Source of the DNA: Thiobacillus sp. UBA2487
GTDB taxonomy: Bacteria; Pseudomonadota; Gammaproteobacteria; Burkholderiales; Sulfuriferulaceae
Assembly (NCBI GenBank): GCA_002341815.1
Contig: DDOT01000132.1
Location: 1 to 8,883 of the forward strand
DNA length: 8,883 bases
Reading direction: 5' to 3'
Every line of letters begins with the position of its first letter. The first letter of the stretch is position 1. Below, in pieces: positions 1 to 6,071 of this stretch. A program made the translations under genes and the position numbers. The notes beneath the pieces are model-generated. The model was not told the origin of the DNA. It was given only the letters and a program-made list of their open reading frames with translations, and ran no database searches.

Positions 1-1385
1 CACGGCGCGTGATTCCCATGCTGCCAGAAGAGTTGTCCAACGGATTGTGTTCGCTCAATCCACGTGTTGAACGTCTGTGCATGGTTTGCGATATGCAAAT
101 CGGTAAACTGGGTGCTATCAAAAGTTACCGGTTCTATCCGGCCGTCATGTTCTCGCATGCCCGATTGACCTACAACCAGGTATGGGAATGGCTGCAACAC
201 CCGGAACTGGCGGAAGAACACGCCCCCCTGCTGCCGCAACTCAACCATTTGTATGACTTGTTTCAAGTGTTGCTCAAAGCACGAGAACGCCGGGGCGCCA
301 TCGACTTTGAATCCAGCGAAACCCAAATGATATTTAACGATGAGCGCAAAATCGAACGCATTGTATCCGTTACGCGCAACGATGCACACCGTTTGATTGA
401 AGAGTGCATGCTGGCAGCTAACGTTTGCGCCTCGGCATTTCTAAAGAAACATCGCCACCCCACCCTGTACCGCATTCACGAAGGCCCCACCCCGGAAAAA
501 CTGGCAGCCTTGCGTGAATTTTTATCCGAATTCGGACTGGGACTGGCCGGAGGTGAAACCCCGCAAGCCAAAGACTATGCGCATTTGCTGCAACAAATCA
601 AGCACCGGCCAGACGCACATTTGCTGCAAACAGTGATGTTGCGTTCGTTGCAACAAGCCGTTTATAGCCCTGATAACGTCGGCCACTTTGGTCTTGCCTA
701 TGAGCACTACACGCACTTTACGTCCCCCATACGGCGCTACCCGGATTTGCTGGTGCACAGGTCAATTCGGGCCGCACTGGCTGGTGAAAAATACACACCC
801 GGCAACTGGACAGCACTCGGCCAACATTGCTCCATGACCGAGCGCCGTGCCGACGAAGCGACGCGCGACGTTGAATCATGGCTAAAATGCTTTTTCATGC
901 AAGACAAAGTGGGCGAAACGTTCAGTGGCACCATCGCCTCCGTGACCGGCTTCGGCCTGTTTGTTGAATTGGATAATCTGCACATCGAAGGCTTGATCCA
1001 TATCTCGGAACTGGGCAGCGATTACTTTCATTTTGACAAAGCCCGCCACCAGATGTTAGGCGAACGCACTGGCGCACGCTACCGATTAGGCGATCGGGTC
1101 ACGGTCACGGTTGTGCGCGTAAGCTTGGATACCACGCAAATCGATTTTAAACTGGACGCCAAAGAAACCGACACGCGCAGCAAAACCGCATCCGGCAAAG
1201 CGCCGAAAGAAAAAGCCCCAGTCATCGCAAAAACGACCAAGCCATCAGCCAAGGCGGAGAAAACGCCCGCAAAAACCGCACGAACCGGCACCAAAAAAGG
1301 CCACACCAAGCCGGCAACCCTTGAGCCAACAGCCAAAAAGAAAACCCGTACCAAACGCACCCGTCAAAAAGGATTAGCAGAATAA
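1..1385 (+). CDS. rnr: Ribonuclease R, 3' part (5' end outside window)
   Basis: This is the C-terminal part of RNase R, the processive 3'-5' exoribonuclease that degrades structured RNA and takes part in rRNA and mRNA quality control. The reading frame is open to the left edge, and the first codons read (P)RRVIPMLPEEL, matching the interior of the RNB catalytic domain, so the GTG at 9 is not a real start. Numbering residues from that GTG, the RNB domain runs to about 260 and contains the family signature HYTHFTSPIRRYPDLLVH (233-250). An S1 RNA-binding domain follows at about 302-383 (GTIASVTGFGLFVEL...HIEGLIHISEL). A Lys/Ala/Thr-rich basic tail occupies about 385-458, as is common in proteobacterial RNase R. 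The cold-shock domains and the catalytic Asp cluster lie outside the window. The stop is TAA at 1383-1385, and rlmB starts three bases later, suggesting co-transcription. Confidence 0.96.
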   Translation, partial: RRVIPMLPEELSNGLCSLNPRVERLCMVCDMQIGKLGAIKSYRFYPAVMFSHARLTYNQVWEWLQHPELAEEHAPLLPQLNHLYDLFQVLLKARERRGAIDFESSETQMIFNDERKIERIVSVTRNDAHRLIEECMLAANVCASAFLKKHRHPTLYRIHEGPTPEKLAALREFLSEFGLGLAGGETPQAKDYAHLLQQIKHRPDAHLLQTVMLRSLQQAVYSPDNVGHFGLAYEHYTHFTSPIRRYPDLLVHRSIRAALAGEKYTPGNWTALGQHCSMTERRADEATRDVESWLKCFFMQDKVGETFSGTIASVTGFGLFVELDNLHIEGLIHISELGSDYFHFDKARHQMLGERTGARYRLGDRVTVTVVRVSLDTTQIDFKLDAKETDTRSKTASGKAPKEKAPVIAKTTKPSAKAEKTPAKTARTGTKKGHTKPATLEPTAKKKTRTKRTRQKGLAE

Positions 1386-1388
1386 ATC

Positions 1389-2138
1389 ATGGCTGGACAT
1401 TTAATCTATGGCTTTCATGCCGTTACCGCACGCTTGCGCAGTCATCCGGCAAGCGTAGAAGAAATCTATACCGATCCGCAGCGTCAAGATGGTCGCATGC
1501 GTGATCTGCTTGAACAAGCGGGTACACTCAATATTAAAATCGTACAATTACCCAGTGGACGACTGGATGGCATGGCCAACGGCCCGCGTCATCAAGGTGT
1601 TGCCGCGCGCGTTCGCACACTGGTTGCGCCGCGACATATTGATGAAATACTGGAAACCACCACCGGTCCGCTGTTGCTGTTGGTGCTGGATGGCATTCAA
1701 GACCCGCACAACCTGGGAGCCTGCCTGCGTATTGCCGATGCCATGGGCGTCAATGCCGTCATTGCCCCTCGGGATCGCGCCGTTGGTATTACCCCTACTG
1801 TGGCAAAAGTGGCCAGCGGCGCTGTCGAGACAGTCCCCTTTCTCAGTGTTGTCAATCTGGCGCGCACCCTGCGCGAACTCAAAGACTATGACATCACCTT
1901 GGTCGGTACTGATGGCGAAGCCGAAAATAACATCTCCGGCATTGATGCAAGCGGTTCTGTGGCTTGGGTGATGGGCGCAGAAGGTAGCGGCATGCGTCGC
2001 CTAACCCGCGAACACTGTGACATAATGGCCAAGATCCCCATGTATGGGACGGTCGCCAGCATGAACGTTGCCGTCAGTGCTGGCATTTGTCTGTATGAAA
2101 CCCGCCGACAACGGAGTCTGCATGAAAACTCACATTGA
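1389..2138 (+). CDS. rlmB: 23S rRNA (guanosine-2'-O-)-methyltransferase RlmB
   Basis: This encodes a 249-residue SPOUT methyltransferase expected to 2'-O-methylate G2251 in the P-loop of 23S rRNA using S-adenosylmethionine. Residues 1 to about 76 form the L30e-like substrate-binding domain (LIYGFHAVTARLR; RHQGVAARV). The catalytic knot domain has all three SPOUT motifs: motif 1 at 101-117 (DGIQDPHNLGACLRIAD), motif 2 at 193-205 (WVMGAEGSGMRRL) and motif 3 at 216-236 (IPMYGTVASMNVAVSAG...). The length matches E. coli RlmB (243 residues). The ATG lies 3 bases after the rnr stop. The only Shine-Dalgarno-like sequence (AAGGA, 1369-1373) is about 15 bases upstream, so translation is probably coupled to rnr. 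The rnr-rlmB order is common in proteobacteria. The 3' end overlaps the hpt start by 17 bases. Confidence 0.96.
   Translation: MAGHLIYGFHAVTARLRSHPASVEEIYTDPQRQDGRMRDLLEQAGTLNIKIVQLPSGRLDGMANGPRHQGVAARVRTLVAPRHIDEILETTTGPLLLLVLDGIQDPHNLGACLRIADAMGVNAVIAPRDRAVGITPTVAKVASGAVETVPFLSVVNLARTLRELKDYDITLVGTDGEAENNISGIDASGSVAWVMGAEGSGMRRLTREHCDIMAKIPMYGTVASMNVAVSAGICLYETRRQRSLHENSH
2113..2116 (+). promoter_or_regulatory. Ribosome binding site that fixes the hpt start
   Basis: GGAG lies 5 bases before the ATG at 2122, inside the last codons of rlmB. It supports that ATG over in-frame ATGs at 2068 and 2095, which have no comparable site. The homologous part of the protein also begins after 2122. Confidence 0.7.
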
Positions 2139-2682
2139 AACCGCATGGCGCATCATGGACAGCGCCGACTTAATCTGCTCGGAAGAATCGGTACAACACG
2201 CCATTACTAACTTGGCCAACCACATCACCGCCGACCTGCGCAAACAGTTTCCACTTATCCTCACGGTCATGAATGGCGGCATGATGTTTGCCGGGCACCT
2301 GTTGCCCAAGCTCAATTTTCCGCTGTCGTGTGATTACATTCATGCCACGCGTTATAACAACACCACCCAAGGCGGCGATAACATCCAGTGGGTCGCCATG
2401 CCCAGTGAACCGGTCAACGGACGGTTTGTTCTGCTTCTGGACGACATCCTTGATGAAGGCCATACCTTGGCAGCCATCAAGCAAAAACTGCTTGCCATGG
2501 GTGCTGCCCACGTAACCTGTGCCGTGCTCAGTAATAAAAATACCGGGCTAGCAAAGCCCATTACCGCCGATTACGTGGGCCTCGAACTGCCCAACCGCTA
2601 TGTATTCGGCTGCGGAATGGATATCAATGGCGCATGGCGCAACCTGCCTGCCATTTATGCCGTTCGTGACAACAACCACTAA
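2122..2682 (+). CDS. hpt: Hypoxanthine-guanine phosphoribosyltransferase
   Basis: This encodes a 186-residue type I phosphoribosyltransferase expected to convert hypoxanthine (and probably guanine) plus PRPP to IMP (GMP) in cytosolic purine salvage. The PRPP-binding motif is VLLLDDILDEGHTL at 103-116. It has two acidic residues (D107, D108) and a catalytic-base candidate, D111, corresponding to human HPRT E133, D134 and D137. K139 is placed like the purine-contacting lysine (human K165). YVGLELPNRYVFGCGMDING (151-170) matches the C-terminal purine and metal-binding segment, with D167 like human D193. The start at 2122 is chosen for its GGAG site and because upstream residues look like shifted rlmB sequence. 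The gene overlaps rlmB by 17 bases and is followed after 35 bases by a methylthioinosine-phosphorylase-like gene, whose product releases the substrate of this enzyme. The assignment to HPRT rather than xanthine or adenine PRT is good but rests on motifs only. Confidence 0.93.
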   Translation: MKTHIETAWRIMDSADLICSEESVQHAITNLANHITADLRKQFPLILTVMNGGMMFAGHLLPKLNFPLSCDYIHATRYNNTTQGGDNIQWVAMPSEPVNGRFVLLLDDILDEGHTLAAIKQKLLAMGAAHVTCAVLSNKNTGLAKPITADYVGLELPNRYVFGCGMDINGAWRNLPAIYAVRDNNH

Positions 2683-2717
2683 CCTCACACTCAGCGTTTT
2701 ACCCGCAAGGATTCAGC

Positions 2718-3467
2718 ATGCTCGCAATTATCGGCGGAACCGGCCTCACCCAACTCGCCAACCTGGACATCACCCACCGCCAGGTCGCTCGCACACCGTA
2801 CGGCGAACCATCCGGTGCACTCACCTTTGGCAACATCAATAACCATCAGGTGATTTTTCTGGCGCGCCACGGGTATGGTCATACCATCCCACCCCACAAG
2901 GTTAACTATCTGGCCAACATCTGGGCGCTGAAACAGCACGGTGCGAATCGGATTGTCTCAGTTGCCAGTGTTGGCGGCATACACCCCGCACTCATCCCCG
3001 GCACATTGGTCATACCGGATCAAATCATCGATTACACGCACGGTCGCAAATCCACCTACTTTGATGGCGAAGAGCGCACCGTTAAACACATCGACTTTAC
3101 CGAGCCCTATGCCGCTGATTTGCGTAAGCGTATTATGCTCGCCGCGGACAACGCAGGGCTATCCTATGTTGCCCAAGGTGTGTATGCCTGCGTACAAGGC
3201 CCGCGACTGGAAACCGTTGCCGAAATCAATCGACTGGAACGGGATGGCGCTACCATGGTTGGCATGACCGGCATGCCGGAAGCCTGTCTGGCACGCGAAT
3301 TGGAAGCCGATTACGCCGCAATCGGTGTCGTCTCCAACTACGCCGCTGGCCGAGGCACCAACCAAACCGCCATTAACCCTGAAGAGATTCATACCACTCT
3401 CGCCACGGCGATGGGTAATGTTCGGCAACTACTGGAACAAATTGTCACCCTGCACGATGACGCATAA
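2718..3467 (+). CDS. Probable S-methyl-5'-thioinosine phosphorylase (MTAP/PNP family)
   Basis: This encodes a 249-residue member of the trimeric purine nucleoside phosphorylase/MTAP family. It uses phosphate to cleave a methylthio-nucleoside to a base plus 5-methylthioribose-1-phosphate. Visible family elements are the N-terminal phosphate loop IIGGTGL (4-10), ARHGYGHTIPPHKVNYLANIWAL (phosphate and nucleoside contacts, 49-71), YACVQGPRLET (156-166) and MVGMTGMPEACLARE (180-194). Where human MTAP has ATDYD, with two Asp that recognise the 6-amino group of adenine, this protein has VSNYA (N207, A209). Asn at this place is typical of enzymes for 6-oxopurines, so methylthioinosine is the likelier substrate, as for the characterised Pseudomonas enzyme. 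AAGGA at 2707-2711, 6 bases before the ATG, supports the start. It is the last gene of the + strand run and provides hypoxanthine for the upstream hpt product. MTAP activity is the alternative. Confidence 0.88.
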   Translation: MLAIIGGTGLTQLANLDITHRQVARTPYGEPSGALTFGNINNHQVIFLARHGYGHTIPPHKVNYLANIWALKQHGANRIVSVASVGGIHPALIPGTLVIPDQIIDYTHGRKSTYFDGEERTVKHIDFTEPYAADLRKRIMLAADNAGLSYVAQGVYACVQGPRLETVAEINRLERDGATMVGMTGMPEACLARELEADYAAIGVVSNYAAGRGTNQTAINPEEIHTTLATAMGNVRQLLEQIVTLHDDA

Positions 3468-3543
3468 AGCAGGACAATGGCTGTCAATGGCCAGCAAGAG
3501 CGAACATGATTCGCCACATCGTCACAACCACATCGCCACAAAC

Positions 3544-3572
3544 TTGACGTGCTTGGCGGAATATGGTTAAAT
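3544..3572 (+). promoter_or_regulatory. Sigma70-type promoter of tRNA-Val
   Basis: A -35 box TTGACG (3544-3549, five of six consensus bases) is followed after 17 bases by a -10 box TTAAAT (3567-3572, four of six). A C/G-containing discriminator (CTCGC) follows, as is common for stable-RNA promoters. Predicted transcription begins about 7-9 bases before the mature tRNA 5' end. It was assigned by eye. Confidence 0.6.
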
Positions 3573-3587
3573 CTCGCTCTTGTTTAT

Positions 3588-3662
3588 GGGCGGTTAGCTC
3601 AGCGGTAGAGCACTGCCTTCACACGGCAGGGGTCACTGGTTCGAACCCAGTATCGCCCACCA
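3588..3662 (+). tRNA. tRNA-Val (anticodon CAC)
   Basis: A full 75-base cloverleaf with encoded CCA. The acceptor stem GGGCGGT (3588-3594) pairs with ATCGCCC (3652-3658), with one G-U pair. The D arm is GCTC/GAGC around AGCGGTA, the anticodon stem is CTGCC/GGCAG around TTCACAC, and the anticodon is CAC (3620-3622), reading the valine codon GUG. The variable loop is GGGTC. The T stem is ACTGG/CCAGT around TTCGAAC. The discriminator is A3659 and CCA is 3660-3662. The CAC isoacceptor supplements UAC and GAC species and is absent from E. coli. Confidence 0.96.
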
Positions 3663-3812
3663 GACGAAATCAAAAGTTAACGGATTGTCACGATTAAATT
3701 AAGATCACCAGCAAGTTAAAATAACCGGCCCATATCTCTTGTAATCTCGCGACAAAAGCCATAACCACAATACATAAAAATTAAAATCAATCGCATAATC
3801 CAATTGCTTTCA
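3663..3812. other. AT-rich gap between convergent units
   Basis: This gap separates the tRNA-Val 3' end (+ strand) from the 3' end of the globin-GGDEF-EAL gene (- strand). I found no GC-rich hairpin followed by a T-run on either strand, only weak symmetric AT elements such as GTTAAAATAAC at 3715-3725. No convincing gene or copy of the tRNA 3' end is present. Confidence 0.5.
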
Positions 3813-6071
3813 TCAGCATTCAAGCCCGATGCGAGATCGCGATTGAATGACCAAGTTATCCAAATCGTTTGCGGGAATCGGTTGGCTAAAGTGATATCCC
3901 TGTGCACGGGCAACGCCCAACGTGCGAAGATGATCTGCCGTCTCGGCATCTTCTACCCCTTCAGCAACAATGTCGATGGACAGCGCTGCTGCCATATCAA
4001 TTAATGCACATACCATCTTATGGTGTTTACCACCATCTCTTATCGGCGTGATCAGGCTCTTATCAATTTTAAGTCCCGAGCACTCCAGTTCGGCCAGATA
4101 CTGAATCGCGGCAGCACCCGTGCCAAAATCGTCCAGCGTAAAATGTATACCCAAGTCACGGCAAGATCGGATCATGGCGGCCATGGTCATCACATCGTCT
4201 AACGCAACCCGTTCCACGATCTCCAACCAGACGGCATTGTAATGAAGGCGGGGAAATTGAGAAAGCACGCTTTCAATATAACGCGAAAAATCAGCTTTCT
4301 CCAATTGAGCAGCAGCCAAGTTAATATGCACGTCCCAACAACGTCCGGATTGATGCCATTGTTCGGCTTGCCTAAGTGCCGTTTCCAAAACCCAATGCCC
4401 AACAATCTGCATATATGGGGAACATTCCAGCGCATCCAAAAAGACAGCAGGGACCAGAAGCCCCTTTTGAGGGTGCTGCCAGCGCAACAGTGCCTCAGCA
4501 CCTGTAATTTGCAATGTATTCAAATCCACAATAGGTTGCCAAAAGAGACAAAATTCATGCTGATCAACAGCGCGTTGAAACTCTCGCAGTAACTGACCAC
4601 GATCAGCATCTGATTCAAGCTTAGACTCGCCTTCATATAGCCGCCAAGCGTTTCCACCCGCTTTCTTGGCTTGATACATGGCCACATCCGCGTGATGAAT
4701 CAGCATTTCTGGAGAAAACTCATCAAAAGGATAAACGGTAACTCCGATGCTAGCCGAGAGCGAGAAAACGACATCGTCTTGAATCACATCGCGACGAACG
4801 GCCTGCAGCACCCGCCCGATTACTGCCTCGATCTCCGCCATATAACCCGGCTCTTCCAAAATTACAAGAAATTCGTCTCCGGCATAACGGATCACAGTAT
4901 CGCCTTTGCGCACAGTAGAACGCAGACTTTCGGCAACTGCTCTCAGCGTATGGTCACCGGCAACATGTCCAAAATGGTCATTAATCGGTTTGAAGCCATC
5001 CAGATCAATGAAAAGCAACGTCATAAAGCTATTGTGACGATCGGCCCGCGCCATCGCTCCTGCCATCCGCTCGGGTAAAGCCCGTCGATTGGGCAAGTCG
5101 GTCAACATATCCCGAGTCGCCAAGCTCTCCAATCGTGTTTCAAGCTGAGCTCGATGGAGAATTCCCGCAAGCATGTCACTCAGCAGTCGCAAATAATCCC
5201 AATTATTTTCGGGAAGACGATTTGGGGCTCGCGTCTCAAACCATGATACGACAAGCACACCGAGAGCACCTTCTGGCCCCCAGAGCGGCAAGGCAAGGCT
5301 AGCTCGAAGGCCGGACGCCACAAAAGAAGACATGGCGTAAGGGCTATGTGAATAATCAGAAACGTATACTGGCTGGCCCTGAGCCAGAGCCGCACCAGCC
5401 ACGCCCTCATGCTTCGCAAATGTATGGTTAGCCAACTCACGATAAGACACTGGCAATCCCTCAAAAAAAGCATAATGCAGCGTGTCATTCTCACACAAAA
5501 TCAATGCGGCACCATCAGCCTTCACCAATTGACATGCAAGAAGCGCGCTCTCACGAAAAAATGCCTCAGGAGAAAAAATTTGGGACAACTTACGCAACGA
5601 CTGCACAGCAATATGCTCTGTTTGCCTGACATAGGCTCCCCCACCGTGGTATTGGCAAAGGTCGAGCAGTTTGCTGATCGCAAGCAGGGCAAGAGTGGAA
5701 TCGGGTGCAACAATGCGAATCCGCCCAATCAGAAGATCTCGTATAATTGCGAAGCCGGCCAAAAACAACGCGTGAGGGATACCAAACTGGGTGTGCCGGA
5801 GACCCACTTGTCGCTGTTCGTCCCAAAAATTTTCTGAATATGTTCCCGAAAACAAGCTGGCGATCCAGCGAGAATACATTTTTTGAAGCGCACTCGCTTT
5901 TCCTTCTAAAAATGGCACAGTATCTAATTCATACTGCAGGCGTTCATAAAATTCTTCAACAACCGCAGGAATTTCTGGTAGCAACAATTCGGCTATGTCA
6001 TTCAGTGCAAACCTCTCGGCCTCGCTCAAAAATACGAGATGCCGAAATTGCTGACAGGCAGTCTTATCCAT
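3813..6071 (-). CDS. Globin-coupled GAF-GGDEF-EAL cyclic-di-GMP protein
   Basis: This encodes a 752-residue, apparently soluble cyclic-di-GMP enzyme. Residues 1 to about 150 look like a globin-coupled sensor domain: FYERLQYELD near 41-50 and RQVGLRHTQFGIPHALFLAGF near 87-107, with H93 as the candidate proximal haem ligand, so O2, NO or CO may be sensed. A GAF-like domain spans about 165-300 and a short helix links it to GGDEF at about 318-478. That domain has DMLTDLPNRR (321-330), the active-site variant AGDEF (397-401) and an intact inhibitory RxxD site (RKGD, 388-391) five residues before it. The EAL domain, about 495-740, keeps E526 (EALLRW), N584, E617, D647/D648 (DDFGTG), K668 (KID), E704/E707 (EGVE) and Q724 (QGY). 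Both catalytic activities are therefore plausible. The ATG shares its A with the last base of the upstream TAA (TAATG), and no good ribosome site precedes it, so translation is probably coupled. Confidence 0.93.
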   Translation of the reverse strand: MDKTACQQFRHLVFLSEAERFALNDIAELLLPEIPAVVEEFYERLQYELDTVPFLEGKASALQKMYSRWIASLFSGTYSENFWDEQRQVGLRHTQFGIPHALFLAGFAIIRDLLIGRIRIVAPDSTLALLAISKLLDLCQYHGGGAYVRQTEHIAVQSLRKLSQIFSPEAFFRESALLACQLVKADGAALILCENDTLHYAFFEGLPVSYRELANHTFAKHEGVAGAALAQGQPVYVSDYSHSPYAMSSFVASGLRASLALPLWGPEGALGVLVVSWFETRAPNRLPENNWDYLRLLSDMLAGILHRAQLETRLESLATRDMLTDLPNRRALPERMAGAMARADRHNSFMTLLFIDLDGFKPINDHFGHVAGDHTLRAVAESLRSTVRKGDTVIRYAGDEFLVILEEPGYMAEIEAVIGRVLQAVRRDVIQDDVVFSLSASIGVTVYPFDEFSPEMLIHHADVAMYQAKKAGGNAWRLYEGESKLESDADRGQLLREFQRAVDQHEFCLFWQPIVDLNTLQITGAEALLRWQHPQKGLLVPAVFLDALECSPYMQIVGHWVLETALRQAEQWHQSGRCWDVHINLAAAQLEKADFSRYIESVLSQFPRLHYNAVWLEIVERVALDDVMTMAAMIRSCRDLGIHFTLDDFGTGAAAIQYLAELECSGLKIDKSLITPIRDGGKHHKMVCALIDMAAALSIDIVAEGVEDAETADHLRTLGVARAQGYHFSQPIPANDLDNLVIQSRSRIGLEC

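Noticed and set aside
1079..1360. 93-codon - strand frame antisense to the RNase R tail
   Set aside because: It is produced by the repetitive Lys/Ala codons of the real gene on the other strand, with no ribosome site or recognisable family.
2068..2121. N-terminal extension of hpt from the ATG at 2068
   Set aside because: The extra 18 residues overlap conserved rlmB codons and lack a ribosome site. The ATG at 2122 has GGAG at the right distance.
3478..3495. Possible terminator hairpin after the phosphorylase gene (GCTG/CAGC or TGGC/GCCA)
   Set aside because: The stem is only 4 base pairs and no T-run follows.
3495..3582. Inverted repeat CAAGAGCGA (3495-3503) and TCGCTCTTG (3574-3582) around the tRNA promoter region
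   Set aside because: The arms are 70 bases apart with no supporting inner stem, and the right arm overlaps the tRNA promoter discriminator. A chance match is likely.
3637..3662. tRNA-Val 3' end as an integration attachment site
   Set aside because: No second copy of the tRNA 3' sequence and no integrase is present in the window.
3716..3949. Open frame of 77 codons on the - strand over the end of the GGDEF-EAL gene
   Set aside because: It is an out-of-frame shadow of the EAL coding region running into AT-rich DNA, with no recognisable protein pattern.
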